A DNA stretch of 48,754 bases from Sunxiuqinia dokdonensis (GCF_001270965.1 NZ_LGIA01000006.1:1-48754), one strand, 5' to 3'; positions 1 to 8,516 are shown, counted from the stretch's first letter. Made by a program: numbers and translations. Notes: generated by a model from the letters alone, not told the origin.

Positions 1-83
1 TCAAAAATAGAATAAAAATGGATGATGTAGAACAAGTCGAAATGTTCGATGTTTTTAAAGGTGTTGTTTTGACAAGTGTTTAA

Positions 84-91
84 TATCTTTG
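84..91 (+). promoter_or_regulatory. Bacteroidota -7 promoter element upstream of the DUF3332 gene
   Basis: TATCTTTG matches the Bacteroidota -7 consensus TAnnTTTG and lies 30 bases before the ATG at 122. No clean TTTG -33 box is seen at the usual 19-21 base spacing, so this is a motif-only call. Confidence 0.4.
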
Positions 92-121
92 ATAGAATAT
101 TAGTCATTAAATTTTAAAATT

Positions 122-697
122 ATGAAGAAAATTAGGAAAATTACTTTTGTGGCCCTTCTATCGGGTGTCTTCTTGCTGAGCAGTTGTATCGGCAGTTTTA
201 ATTTGACCCGTACCGTTTTGGACTGGAACCGGTCGGTTGGTGACAAATTTGTGAACGAACTGGTTTTTTTGGCCTTGAATATCGTTCCGGTGTACAGTGT
301 CGCTGTTTTTGTGGATGCGGTTGTTTTGAACACGATCGAATTCTGGACCGACGAAAATCCGATGTCGATGAAAGCAGGCGAAAAGCATGAAAAAATTGTT
401 GAGATCGATGGTAAAACCTATCAGTTAACTTCGGAAAAGTATAAGATGACGATTGAAGAGCTGGGAGAAAACAAGGAGGCAACAGAGCTGGTTTTTCGTG
501 AAATTGATCAAAGCTGGTATCTGAAAAAAGGCAACAAATATCAAAAACTGGTTGAAGTAGAGCTGGGCGAAACCCTGGAGCAAACTTCTTATCATGTTGT
601 TTTGCCTGAAGGAACCATGAATTTGAAAAGCGGTTTTGACAAACTTGCTCTGAAAGAACAATTGGAGCTGGCCGGACAAATGGCCTTGCAACCGTAA
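122..697 (+). CDS. DUF3332 family lipoprotein
   Basis: 191 residues. The N-terminus has a basic start, a hydrophobic stretch and a lipobox ending LLSSC near residue 22, so the product is probably a lipoprotein exported by Sec and lipidated. The rest resembles the DUF3332 family: an early N-T-V-L-D-W-N type segment, a hydrophobic region around residues 45-70 (LALNIVPVYSVAVFVDAVV) and a C-terminal domain of beta character. Function is unknown in this family. The gene stands alone and converges on the DUF4837 gene, with a long hairpin between them. The ATG at 122 is the only start that gives a complete signal peptide. Confidence 0.75.
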   Translation: MKKIRKITFVALLSGVFLLSSCIGSFNLTRTVLDWNRSVGDKFVNELVFLALNIVPVYSVAVFVDAVVLNTIEFWTDENPMSMKAGEKHEKIVEIDGKTYQLTSEKYKMTIEELGENKEATELVFREIDQSWYLKKGNKYQKLVEVELGETLEQTSYHVVLPEGTMNLKSGFDKLALKEQLELAGQMALQP

Positions 698-720
698 AAG
701 GTGCTGGCGAAAACATGAAA

Positions 721-759
721 CAAGAGCGGGAGCTGTACCAGTTACAGTTCCCGCTCTTG
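721..759. terminator. Bidirectional hairpin between convergent genes
   Basis: CAAGAGCGGGA pairs with TCCCGCTCTTG, and the inner CTGTA/TACAG continues the stem to about 17 pairs with one G-T. It lies between two convergent stop codons. No long T tract follows, so it may act as a transcription block for both sides. Confidence 0.7.
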
Positions 760-776
760 TTGCGTTTGCGCGAATT

Positions 777-1814
777 TTAATTTCCCATTTTCGCCTGACT
801 TGTTATTTTGTCATTTTTTTGCTGATCCGGAAATTCGACCGAATACACCATGGCTTCCACCTGGCGAAGCAGGTTCCGTTTATCGAAACGTGGCGCATAC
901 ACATAACCATCGAGCATCACAATGCGATTGTTGGCCGCATCCAAAACCGTCAGGTTAATAAAGGGGCCACCCATGTAGTCGCCTTCCACTTTCCACAGAC
1001 CGCGTGTTTCGGCAGCGTAATTTTTTCGCAGTTCAAATACATTGAAAATAGCAGGCAGCTGGTGTTCCGTGGTCATATAACTCCCGTCGGCCGGCCCCTC
1101 AACATGAGCCTGTAAAATCGAATCGCGCTTATTCAAAATGTAGTTCTCCGTAAACGTGCTGTCCGAAGTGTAGGGATAAGTATGAATGAGGATTCCCTGA
1201 CTAATGTCCGGTGTTTCGTAGCGCACCCAGGCAAAATCGTCCCGTTCCTTGGTGACCTTAAAACCCGGTGGAACATTCAGTTCAATGTTGAATTTATCGC
1301 GGATGACATTTTTTGCCGCTTTGTCGTGGTACTTTTTGTAGTTCAGTTGCAAACGGTCGCGCTCGGCACGTAGCATATAAGCCACAATCCGGTCTGAATA
1401 CTGGTCGAACAACTGATTGAAATCTTCCGTCGACTTGGCCTGAATGTTGACCACAGCCTGCGGCCAGGCCCAAATGTCTTTCTTGAATTCTACTTTGGAT
1501 GAATCAATTGTCGTTGAAATTTTGATCTGCACAATGTTTCGGCTGGTCTTAAAAATTTCTTTGAAGGCAGAGGGCGGAACGGCAATCAAATCGAAGATGG
1601 GTTCTTCCTGCGGCAAGCCAAGCTGGGGCTGGGCCATTACTTCGCGAAATCGTTTCCCGGTGGCGCCTTCCCAGGTTGGTGTGGGAACAACGACGACCAA
1701 CTCTCCGGCTTTTCCGGTAATTTTTTTGCGCATGTTGGTACTATCATCCTGGCAGGAACCGAGGAGGAGCGCAAGACCTGCCAACAAAAATCCAAGGCTT
1801 AAAATTCGTTTCAT
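777..1814 (-). CDS. DUF4837 family lipoprotein
   Basis: 345 residues from the ATG at 1814; a longer frame opens at 1841 but the signal peptide begins with MKRILSLGF at 1814. The lipobox is LLLGSC, so the protein is probably anchored in an envelope membrane. The mature part starts with a basic stretch and GKAGELVVVV, which matches the DUF4837 family of Bacteroidota (function unknown). Later segments include a conserved Y-E-T-P-D-I-S-Q-G region and an M-G-G-P-F-I-N motif. It lies downstream of the tatA-like gene on the same strand but is separated from it by a terminator, so it is probably its own transcription unit. Confidence 0.75.
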   Translation of the reverse strand: MKRILSLGFLLAGLALLLGSCQDDSTNMRKKITGKAGELVVVVPTPTWEGATGKRFREVMAQPQLGLPQEEPIFDLIAVPPSAFKEIFKTSRNIVQIKISTTIDSSKVEFKKDIWAWPQAVVNIQAKSTEDFNQLFDQYSDRIVAYMLRAERDRLQLNYKKYHDKAAKNVIRDKFNIELNVPPGFKVTKERDDFAWVRYETPDISQGILIHTYPYTSDSTFTENYILNKRDSILQAHVEGPADGSYMTTEHQLPAIFNVFELRKNYAAETRGLWKVEGDYMGGPFINLTVLDAANNRIVMLDGYVYAPRFDKRNLLRQVEAMVYSVEFPDQQKNDKITSQAKMGN

Positions 1815-1863
1815 AATTATTGATGCTGTGGTGTGTGGCATGTTCCAACAAAAATCTTACCAC

Positions 1864-1893
1864 AAAAAATCCCGCCTTTGTGGACGGGATTTT
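1864..1893 (-). terminator. Terminator after the tatA-like gene
   Basis: AAAATCCCG and CGGGATTTT form a 9-pair stem; on the minus strand it is followed by TTTTTT. It lies just past the stop codon at 1911 and ends the M23-dxr-rseP-tatA run. Confidence 0.8.
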
Positions 1894-1910
1894 AAGTCAA
1901 GCAAAACTGA

Positions 1911-2120
1911 TTATTTATTAATTTTTTCAGTGTTCTTCTTTTCACTTGTTTGATCATCATCATCATCTTCGCTGGTGGCTTTCTTGAATTCCTTCATCCC
2001 CTTTCCAAATCCTTTCATGAGCTCAGGAATCTTGCGCCCTCCAAATAAGAGTAGTACAATGACTAGTATGATGATAATCTCTTGTGGGCCAAACATGCCG
2101 CAAATAATCGATAAGTACAT
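1911..2120 (-). CDS. tatA: TatA/E-type twin-arginine translocase subunit
   Basis: 69 residues. One membrane helix ([15 protein letters not shown]) is followed by the hinge and amphipathic helix [17 protein letters not shown] and an acidic/lysine tail (DDDDD), which is the TatA layout. It would form the pore-forming oligomer of the Tat protein export system in the inner membrane. The ATG at 2120 is used here; an internal ATG at 2096 (MFGPQEII) is an equally good start. It is the last gene of the leftward group after rseP, 50 bases downstream. TatA and TatE cannot be told apart by sequence alone. Confidence 0.85.
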   Translation of the reverse strand: MYLSIICGMFGPQEIIIILVIVLLLFGGRKIPELMKGFGKGMKEFKKATSEDDDDDQTSEKKNTEKINK

Positions 2121-2170
2121 AGTCCAAAGTTTAATGGTTTCTGCAAAAATAGGAAAAATTTAATCGCTTC

Positions 2171-3505
2171 TTAAGTAAAGAGCTTGATAATATCGTTTGC
2201 ATTGGCATAAAGTACCAAAGTCAGCAAAATTACCATGCCGGTAATTTGTGCATACTCCAGGAATTTGTCGCCAGGCTTGCGCCCCGAGACAATTTCGTAG
2301 AGCAAAAAGGTGACGTGTCCGCCATCCAAAGCCGGAATAGGCAACAGATTCATCACGGCCAGAATGATCGACAAGAAGGCGGTCATGTTCCAGAACTGGG
2401 CCCAATCCCATGCGCCAGGGAAAATATTACCGATGGCAATAAAACCGCCCAAGGATTCGTATGCCTTCGTTTTTGGAGAGAAAATCAGCTTAAATTGCTT
2501 CAGGTAATCTTTGATGGTATTAATGCCGCGATCGAAGCCTGCCGGGATGGCTTCCAAGAAGCCATAGTTGATGGTTTCATATTCGAGAAAGGCGTAAGCA
2601 CTTTCGTGAAACTCCGGGTAAAAGCCGATGGTCCCATCTTCAGAAACGGTCACATTCAGCGATTGTGGTTGCCCGTCACGCAAAACGTTCATGGTAATTT
2701 TCTGCTCCTTCTTGGCCTTGATGTAACCAGTGAATTGGTCATAAAAGTTGAATGTTTGACCGTCGATATTCACAAAAACATCACCTTTCTTCAGCCCTGC
2801 CTGTTCGGCTGGCGAATCTGGCATCACTTTGCCCGCACTGCATTCAAACGGGAGGCGGGGAGCAATAACCGCCCGACTTTTGATTAAAAGCGCCAAATCT
2901 TCATCCGAAATTTCAACATCCACCTGCTGTCCATCGCGTAAAACCTGGATACTGTGCGCATCATCGAGGATGACTGTTGGGATAATCTTGTCAAAGTTTT
3001 CAATGTATTGCTGATCGACAGACAAAATCTGGTCTCCGTTTTGAAGACCAATTTGCTCGCCTGTTTCGTAAACCATAATTCCGTGAGTCACGTTTTCGGT
3101 AGGCAGGTACTGCGTTCCCCAGGCATACAGTATTCCGGCATAAATGACGAAGGCAAAAATAAAGTTCATCATTACACCACCCAACATGATCAACAACCGC
3201 TGGTAAGCTTTTTTGGCGCGAAACTCATGTGGCTGCGGGGGTAATTTCATCGCTTCCTTGTCCATCGATTCGTCAATCATGCCCGAAATTTTCACATAGC
3301 CACCCAGCGGAAGCCAGCCCACGCCATATTCGGTTTCGCCTCGTTTAAACTTAAACAGGGCAAACCAGGGGTCGAAGAAAAGGTAAAACTTTTCAACCCT
3401 TGTTTTAAACAACCGGGCAAAGGCAAAGTGCCCAAACTCGTGCAGCACCACTAAAATCGATAAACTCAGGATTAATTGGGCGGCTTTTATCAGTACTTGT
3501 TCCAT
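2171..3505 (-). CDS. rseP: RIP site-2 metalloprotease RseP
   Basis: 444 residues, normal family length. The zinc site HEFGH is at residues 22-26 in the first membrane helix. A membrane helix near residues 108-130 follows, then PDZ-like domains with D-S-P-A-E-Q-A-G-L-K-K-G-D near residue 230, and the third catalytic region N-L-L-P-I-P-A-L-D-G-G-H near residue 390. The enzyme cuts membrane-embedded anti-sigma factors and signal-peptide remnants inside the inner membrane. It starts 7 bases after dxr, an arrangement common in many bacteria, so the two are surely co-transcribed. Confidence 0.95.
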   Translation of the reverse strand: MEQVLIKAAQLILSLSILVVLHEFGHFAFARLFKTRVEKFYLFFDPWFALFKFKRGETEYGVGWLPLGGYVKISGMIDESMDKEAMKLPPQPHEFRAKKAYQRLLIMLGGVMMNFIFAFVIYAGILYAWGTQYLPTENVTHGIMVYETGEQIGLQNGDQILSVDQQYIENFDKIIPTVILDDAHSIQVLRDGQQVDVEISDEDLALLIKSRAVIAPRLPFECSAGKVMPDSPAEQAGLKKGDVFVNIDGQTFNFYDQFTGYIKAKKEQKITMNVLRDGQPQSLNVTVSEDGTIGFYPEFHESAYAFLEYETINYGFLEAIPAGFDRGINTIKDYLKQFKLIFSPKTKAYESLGGFIAIGNIFPGAWDWAQFWNMTAFLSIILAVMNLLPIPALDGGHVTFLLYEIVSGRKPGDKFLEYAQITGMVILLTLVLYANANDIIKLFT

Positions 3506-3512
3506 ACTTCTC

Positions 3513-4685
3513 TTACATCTTAATTTTACTTCGTTGTCTAATCAATGAAGTCGTTAACAATCGGGTTTCCTTGTCGGTTTGAATGTAATCTTCCAAAACC
3601 GGCGTTTTTATGTTCGTCACCCGCTGCATGCTTTCTTCAATCAGCCCGGGCATGTCAACGAAACGAATTTTCTCTTTCAGAAATGCCTGAACCACCACTT
3701 CATTGGCAGCATTGAGAATGCAAGGGAGATTTCCTCCCATTTTCAGTGCCTCAAAAGCGAGTGCAAGGTTACGAAAAATTTTTGTATTGGGCTGTTCGAA
3801 AGTCAGTTTTGGGTAATCCAGGAAGTTGAAGCGCTTAAAGTCCGATGGCAAACGTAGCGGAAAATTCAGCGCATATTGGATGGGCAATTTCATGTCTGGC
3901 AATCCCATTTGGGCTTTCATCGACCCATCGCGAAATTGCACAATCGAATGAATGATACTCTGCGGATGAACAATCACATCAATCTGCTGTGGCTGCAAGT
4001 CAAACAACCATTTGGCCTCAATCACTTCAAATCCTTTATTCATCATGCTCGCCGAGTCGATGGTAATTTTGGCTCCCATATCCCAGTTGGGATGTTTCAG
4101 GGCATCCTCGCGGGTTACCGTTTCCAGCTCTGCTTCCGAAAGATTTCGAAACGGTCCGCCGGAAGCAGTCAGGTAAATTTTCTCAATTTCATTCATATGC
4201 TCCCCAGCCAAACACTGAAAGATGGCAGAATGTTCCGAGTCGACCGGGTAAATATTGACATTATTTTTGACGGCTTCGCGCGTGATAATCTCACCGGCAA
4301 CCACCAGCGTTTCCTTGTTGGCCAGTGCAATATGTTTTCCAGCTTCAATCGCTTTCAGTGTTGGAATCAGCCCGGAGTAACCCACCATTGCGGTAACCAC
4401 CAGATCAACGGTTTCAAGCTGAACCACCTGCTCCAACGCTTCCTTTCCTGCAAAAATCTTGATGGGCTCATCTTTCAAGGCCTCGGCCAGCACCTTGTAG
4501 CGACAATGATTGGCCACCACCACCATGTTGGGCTGAAAAACCTTGGCTTGCTGTATCAGCAGTTCAATATTATTGTTGGCTGTCAGCACCTCCACTTCAA
4601 AGTGATCGGGGTGTTGTGCAATCACCTCCAGCGTCTGGGTCCCAATAGATCCCGTAGATCCAAGAATGGCAATCCGTTTTTTCAT
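3513..4685 (-). CDS. dxr: 1-deoxy-D-xylulose 5-phosphate reductoisomerase
   Basis: 390 residues, typical for Dxr. The NADPH-binding motif GSTGSIG is at residues 9-15, the metal and substrate region is PVDSEHSAIFQ with L-T-A-S-G-G-P-F-R after it, and the N-x-G-F-E-V-I-E-A and I-H-P-Q-S-I-I-H-S motifs are present (here VHPQSIIHS). It converts DXP to MEP, the committed step of the non-mevalonate isoprenoid pathway, so this organism makes isoprenoids by the MEP route. It lies between the M23 peptidase gene (8 bases upstream) and rseP (7 bases downstream). Confidence 0.97.
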   Translation of the reverse strand: MKKRIAILGSTGSIGTQTLEVIAQHPDHFEVEVLTANNNIELLIQQAKVFQPNMVVVANHCRYKVLAEALKDEPIKIFAGKEALEQVVQLETVDLVVTAMVGYSGLIPTLKAIEAGKHIALANKETLVVAGEIITREAVKNNVNIYPVDSEHSAIFQCLAGEHMNEIEKIYLTASGGPFRNLSEAELETVTREDALKHPNWDMGAKITIDSASMMNKGFEVIEAKWLFDLQPQQIDVIVHPQSIIHSIVQFRDGSMKAQMGLPDMKLPIQYALNFPLRLPSDFKRFNFLDYPKLTFEQPNTKIFRNLALAFEALKMGGNLPCILNAANEVVVQAFLKEKIRFVDMPGLIEESMQRVTNIKTPVLEDYIQTDKETRLLTTSLIRQRSKIKM

Positions 4686-4693
4686 AGTCCAGT

Positions 4694-5557
4694 TTAAAAG
4701 TCAATGTATTTTTCGGGATCAAGCGCAATGCCCTGGTGCCACAACTCAAAATGAAGGTGCGGTCCGGTGGTTAGTTCGCCGGTGTTGCCCATAATGGCGA
4801 TCGCTTCTCCGGCTTTTACCCGCTCATTTACCTGCTTTAGCAGCTCGGCATTGTGCTTGTAAACCGACACCAAATCGTTCTGATGCTGAAGGTAAATGAC
4901 ATAGCCAGTTTCAACAGTCCACCCGGCAAAAATCACGGTGCCGTCCAGCGCCGCCGAAATCCGCGAGTTGGGCATGCCGACCACATCTACCGCAACATGG
5001 TCCGTTTGCTTGTCAAACTTATTGGTAATCACACCTTTTAGGGGAGTAAAAAAGTGGAGATTGGCAATACTTTTTGATTTAGGGACTTCTGACTGAAGAG
5101 AAAGATCGAGTTGTTCTTCAAGAATTTTTTGCTGAAAAATTGAATCGTGGTTGTAATAATTAATTTGCAAGTCGCTCGACGGAATACTGGTGTCGGCAAC
5201 AAAATCCGGCTCTTGAGGAAGTTCGCCTTCAATTAAAGCACGGATCTTTTCAAAATAGTTGTCCCGGATTTGAAGCTGTTCATCCAGCGAATCAACCAGC
5301 ATGGCATTGTACACAATCATCTGTCGTACTTCTGCCGATGGGTAACCCGGTATCATCTCGCGAATGGGTGTGTAAGCAATCATCAGGACCGTAAAAACAA
5401 CCAACAGCAAACCGCCAAAACTGACAATCAAAAAAACTTTGATCCGGCTAAGCTTCATGCTCCACACCGTTTGATAGGTCGAATCGTTATAGATAATCAA
5501 CCGGTAGCGGTTTTTCAGTTTGTCAATTAATTTTTTGCTTTTCTCCTGTTTTACCAT
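4694..5557 (-). CDS. Membrane-anchored M23-family peptidase (LytM domain)
   Basis: 287 residues. A short basic cytoplasmic segment precedes one membrane helix at about residues 38-64; a periplasmic linker and a C-terminal M23 domain follow (about 165-280). The metal site is seen as H-V-A-V-D, and the final motif is G-P-H-L-H-F-E-L-W, so the catalytic ligands look intact. It probably trims peptidoglycan cross-links or activates other hydrolases at the envelope. It is first in the leftward operon with dxr, rseP and tatA. A -7 element lies 20 bases upstream of the ATG. Confidence 0.88.
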   Translation of the reverse strand: MVKQEKSKKLIDKLKNRYRLIIYNDSTYQTVWSMKLSRIKVFLIVSFGGLLLVVFTVLMIAYTPIREMIPGYPSAEVRQMIVYNAMLVDSLDEQLQIRDNYFEKIRALIEGELPQEPDFVADTSIPSSDLQINYYNHDSIFQQKILEEQLDLSLQSEVPKSKSIANLHFFTPLKGVITNKFDKQTDHVAVDVVGMPNSRISAALDGTVIFAGWTVETGYVIYLQHQNDLVSVYKHNAELLKQVNERVKAGEAIAIMGNTGELTTGPHLHFELWHQGIALDPEKYIDF

Positions 5558-5576
5558 GTTCCGTTTTTGCAGGCAA

Positions 5577-5584
5577 CAAAATTA
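5577..5584 (-). promoter_or_regulatory. -7 element of the M23-dxr-rseP operon
   Basis: On the minus strand this reads TAATTTTG, a match to TAnnTTTG, placed 20 bases upstream of the start at 5557. No clear -33 box was found. Confidence 0.5.
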
Positions 5585-5678
5585 GTAACAATTCGATGAA
5601 TGCCTATTGAAGCAGATTGAAATTAATACTTTTTAACTGATCCAACCCGAAAGAAAAAATAAAAATTGTCCGAATCGT

Positions 5679-5709
5679 TTTGTTTCTCGAAAAACATCGT
5701 TTATATTTG
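5679..5709 (+). promoter_or_regulatory. Promoter of tRNA-fMet
   Basis: TTTG at 5679-5682 and TATATTTG at 5702-5709 are separated by 19 bases. This is the Bacteroidota -33/-7 consensus at the right spacing, and it gives a leader of about 60 bases before the tRNA. Confidence 0.85.
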
Positions 5710-5777
5710 CATCCGCATTTGAGGCAGGAACGCCAAGAATGAACGTTCAAAACAGACAAAAACATTCAAAAATATAT

Positions 5778-5850
<73 letters not shown>

Positions 5851-5855
5851 CAGTG

Positions 5856-5889
5856 AAGGAGAATCAATCAATTGGTTCTCCTTTTTTTT
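5856..5889 (+). terminator. Terminator of tRNA-fMet
   Basis: AAGGAGAA pairs with TTCTCCTT across a 12-base loop and is followed by eight T. An almost exact copy lies at 6325-6358. Confidence 0.85.
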
Positions 5890-5902
5890 GTTGTTTTTTT
5901 TT

Positions 5903-5965
5903 CGGTAGCTCGTTGGCTCATATCCGGCAAAGGCCGGACCCACTTTCGAGTCGTATCCCCGCTAC
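5903..5965 (+). repeat. Degenerate tRNA-fMet 3'-half, copy 1
   Basis: It starts GGTAGCTCGTTGG and ends TATCCCCGCTAC, matching the D-arm 3' side, part of the anticodon arm and the T arm/acceptor of the adjacent tRNA. The anticodon stem is replaced by the perfect hairpin TCCGGC-AAAG-GCCGGA. It cannot make a tRNA because the 5' half is missing. Confidence 0.85.
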
Positions 5966-6013
5966 AATTATATCATATCTAGTTAATTGACTACCTTTTC
6001 TTTATTTTTGGGA

Positions 6014-6262
6014 ATGACTTATCATGTTTACGTGCTGCATTCGGAAAAATTTGACAAGATTTACGTGGGCATGACCAGCGATCTTGAAAGACGAGTATTT
6101 GCCCATAACAACCTACCCAAAGGCTGGACAAAAAGCTTCAGACCTTGGAAACTGATTTTTTCCGAAACATTCGAAGAAAAAGCAGAAGCACTGAGACGCG
6201 AAAAAGCTTTGAAAAGCCATCAAGGAAGAGATTTCATACGCAACCATATTCTTCACCGCTAG
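6014..6262 (+). CDS. Small GIY-YIG endonuclease family protein
   Basis: 82 residues, a single GIY-YIG domain. The signature is seen as Y-V-Y-V-L (near residue 5) and K-I-Y-V-G-M (near residue 15), followed by the usual R in LERRV, the F-R-P-W-K-L segment and E-T-F-E-E-K-A-E-A-L-R-R-E-K with the catalytic Glu. These small stand-alone nucleases are common in Bacteroidota and their job is not established. The ATG at 6014 is chosen because it begins the domain directly; an earlier in-frame ATG at 5987 adds nine unlikely residues. The stop codon TAG at 6260 is formed by the first bases of the next tRNA fragment, so gene and tRNA sequence are fused head to tail. TATTTTTG at 6003-6010 could be a -7 element. 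Confidence 0.8.
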   Translation: MTYHVYVLHSEKFDKIYVGMTSDLERRVFAHNNLPKGWTKSFRPWKLIFSETFEEKAEALRREKALKSHQGRDFIRNHILHR

Positions 6263-6320
6263 CTCGTTGGGCTCAGATCCGGCAAAGCCCGGACGCACGT
6301 TCGAGTCGTGTCCCCGCTAC
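6260..6320 (+). repeat. tRNA-fMet 3'-half with altered anticodon arm, copy 2a
   Basis: From TAGCTCGTTGGGCTCA onward it copies the tRNA, but the anticodon arm is replaced by TCCGG-CAAAGC-CCGGA; the T arm and acceptor 3' side are unchanged. It provides the stop codon of the GIY-YIG gene. Confidence 0.85.
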
Positions 6321-6324
6321 AGTG

Positions 6325-6358
6325 AAGGAGAATCAATCAATTGGTTCTCCTTTTTTTT
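6325..6358 (+). terminator. Copy of the tRNA-fMet terminator
   Basis: Same hairpin and T run as at 5856-5889, carried along in the duplication. Confidence 0.8.
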
Positions 6359-6370
6359 GTTGTTTTTTTT

Positions 6371-6433
6371 CGGTAGCTCGTTGGCTCATATCCGGCAAAG
6401 GCCGGACCCACTTTCGAGTCGTATCCCCGCTAC
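6371..6433 (+). repeat. Degenerate tRNA-fMet 3'-half, copy 2b
   Basis: Identical to the fragment at 5903-5965, including the TCCGGC-AAAG-GCCGGA hairpin. Confidence 0.85.
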
Positions 6434-6481
6434 AATTAGGTCATATCTAGCTAATTGACTACCTTTTCTTTATTTTTGGGA

Positions 6482-6634
6482 ATGACTTATCATGTTTATG
6501 TGCTGCATTCGGAAAAATTTGACAAGATTTACGTGGGCATGACCAGCGATCTTGAAAGACGAGTATTTGCCCATAACAACCTACCCAAAGGCTGGACAAA
6601 AAGCTTCAGACCTTGGAAACTGATCGGATATTAA
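6482..6634 (+). pseudogene. Truncated second copy of the GIY-YIG gene
   Basis: Identical in protein sequence to the first 48 residues of the gene at 6014, differing by one silent base. The match ends at 6624 inside the codon for the Ile after W-K-L, and the frame then runs into G-Y-stop. The C-terminal half with the catalytic Glu region is lost, so the product would be inactive. The sequence after 6624 is unrelated to copy 1, which marks the duplication or deletion breakpoint. Confidence 0.85.
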
Positions 6635-6670
6635 GAACACGCAACAAAATCAGAAGTCATGACCAGCTTG

Positions 6671-8269
6671 TTAGTCGGCTTTCACCTGCACTTCCTTAAA
6701 CATATATGGATTTTCGCTAAGCCGCAAATCCTGGCCGCTTGATGTCGTTACATTCCGAAGTATCACTTCTTTGGAAATGACATACGGAAACTTTTCCACA
6801 TAGGAAGCATCCGTCTTTTCACGATTAAAATTGGAAAAGATGGCCGGCCCCTGGTACTGATCCGGATGGTTGGAATCGTTGATATGAAGATTCTCGATGG
6901 TGATTCGTTCCGGCATATAGCAAGTGTAGCCAAAATCGTGCTGCCCCGAATTCGATCCTCCAATCAGGCTGGCACTGGCTGGTCTTCCGTTTGCTGGAAC
7001 AAAAACGCAATTGCGAATAATAAATTCGCCCCGCCACGTACTGCCGTAATCGTCCCTCAAATTGATAAAAGTCCGCCCGCGAACAGTTGTGTTTTCCACC
7101 GTGAAAACCCCACTCCCGATAGCGTTAATTCCCATGTGTCCCAAGGTTGAGTTGCGAATCGCGGCATTGGCAACGCCCATATGGGCATCGAACCGCGAAA
7201 AGATGCAATGGTCATAAACAAGATTCTTGCAGTAATTGGAGCCCATGATCCCCCAATAACGGCTGTCATTGATATCATTGGTCTGGCGACAGTTCACGAA
7301 TGAAATGTTGAGCGCGCGGTTGACCGAAATGTCGTAGCTCCCCATAGAGACCGGAACGCCTGCCGAACCAATGGTGCGGTAGGCTTTGTGCCCGGTGAGC
7401 ATGGTGTTTTGAACTGTTACGTCGGCGCAATTGCTGATGTTGATGAAGCCGCCATAAGGCGCGCCATGATCGCCTTCGCCTGTGATGTGATGCTGCAATC
7501 CATCGACCAGCACATTTGAACGTCGGATAGCTATGCCCCGGCTGTAGTAGGTGTACTTTGATTCAGCCTGGTTGGCGATTGTAGTGAAACGTCCTCCGGT
7601 AATGGTTAGCCTTGCTTCGTCTATCGGAAGGGCGGTCATGTCGGTGATTTGGTTGAAATCCCAGATGATTGGGGCATTCTGATCCACATGCCCATCTTGG
7701 TTAACGATAAAGATATCTGTCTGAGGAGAGCCATCGTTTTGATTTGGCCCAAACCGAATATAACGTCTGGTATTGGCATCGGTAACCGTCATAAGGCAAG
7801 GCCCGGGCAAAGAGATGTCAATTTTTTCCTGATTTCTTTTCAGCGAGGTCAATCCCTCCGGCTTAAAAGATTCCAAACTTGAACTAACCAGAAAAACAGG
7901 CGCATTACGATTTTCAACATCCGTATCGTCGATCACAAAGGAAGCGGTGCCGAAATCGGTGTTGGTTTGAATGATTGCCGTGCGGTCTTTTCCCCCAATG
8001 TAGTAGGCAGCACCCTCGTCGGCTCTCACCGGAAAACCGTGCTCATTGGCAAAGGCATGGGCCGCAACAATCGCATCCATATCATCCACTTTGCCGTTGC
8101 CTTGCGCTCCAAAGTCACTGTAACGAACCATCCCGCGGTTTTTCAGTTGATGCACATCTGCCGCGGATTTATCGACCAGTACCTGCCTAGTTTCATTTGT
8201 CTTTTTAGTTTGTCCGATTGCTAAACTTCCAACGAAAAATAAGAATAGCAATAAGTGTACGTTTTTCAT
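6671..8269 (-). CDS. Secreted parallel beta-helix (pectate-lyase-superfamily-like) protein
   Basis: 532 residues with a signal peptide (MKNVHLLLFLFFVGSLAIGQ). The segment V-R-Y-S-D-F-G-A-Q-G-N-G-K-V-D-D near residue 50 is the usual opening of pectate-lyase-superfamily/glycosyl-hydrolase-28-like beta-helix proteins. After it come many short coils with N-I-S-N-C, F-V-N-C, Y-D-H-C-I-F and I-R-N-C type turns, as in right-handed beta helices. It probably binds or cleaves a polysaccharide in the periplasm or outside the cell; substrate and catalytic residues cannot be told from sequence. Its neighbour at 8517 is a DUF1080 protein, which suggests a small carbohydrate-use group, although a terminator separates them. 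Confidence 0.75.
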   Translation of the reverse strand: MKNVHLLLFLFFVGSLAIGQTKKTNETRQVLVDKSAADVHQLKNRGMVRYSDFGAQGNGKVDDMDAIVAAHAFANEHGFPVRADEGAAYYIGGKDRTAIIQTNTDFGTASFVIDDTDVENRNAPVFLVSSSLESFKPEGLTSLKRNQEKIDISLPGPCLMTVTDANTRRYIRFGPNQNDGSPQTDIFIVNQDGHVDQNAPIIWDFNQITDMTALPIDEARLTITGGRFTTIANQAESKYTYYSRGIAIRRSNVLVDGLQHHITGEGDHGAPYGGFINISNCADVTVQNTMLTGHKAYRTIGSAGVPVSMGSYDISVNRALNISFVNCRQTNDINDSRYWGIMGSNYCKNLVYDHCIFSRFDAHMGVANAAIRNSTLGHMGINAIGSGVFTVENTTVRGRTFINLRDDYGSTWRGEFIIRNCVFVPANGRPASASLIGGSNSGQHDFGYTCYMPERITIENLHINDSNHPDQYQGPAIFSNFNREKTDASYVEKFPYVISKEVILRNVTTSSGQDLRLSENPYMFKEVQVKAD

Positions 8270-8294
8270 CTGGTTGAAATATGCTTCATGGGTC

Positions 8295-8302
8295 CAAATG
8301 TA
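8295..8302 (-). promoter_or_regulatory. -7 element of the beta-helix gene
   Basis: Reads TACATTTG on the minus strand (TAnnTTTG), 26 bases upstream of the start at 8269. No clear -33 box. Confidence 0.5.
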
Positions 8303-8392
8303 GCAAAAATCTGACTGCCTATTTCGCTCGGAACGCAGTCGTCCTCTCCCGGTAGGTCAGAGCTTGGATAAACCTCAGAACAGGCTCAAAAT

Positions 8393-8423
8393 AAAACGCC
8401 TGAAGCCGACTGGCTTCAAGCAT
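8393..8423 (-). terminator. Terminator of the DUF1080 gene
   Basis: TGAAGCC-GACT-GGCTTCA forms a 7-pair hairpin; on the minus strand a T-rich stretch (GTTTTATTTT) follows. Confidence 0.65.
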
Positions 8424-8516
8424 TTTTCGTTTATTCGTTTTCGTACCGCAGCGCTGCATATTTCAGAAAGTTATAGCTTAATTCTTCAGAGCTGACGTAT
8501 GTTAATCCATCCTTAC

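Noticed and set aside
19-84. 21-codon frame before the DUF3332 gene
   Set aside because: Too short, no ribosome site and it runs into the promoter-like region; the first bases could also be the tail of a gene to the left.
6145-6458. Two overlapping frames across the tRNA fragments after the GIY-YIG gene
   Set aside because: They read through tRNA-derived sequence and a terminator; the GIY-YIG frame ends at 6262.
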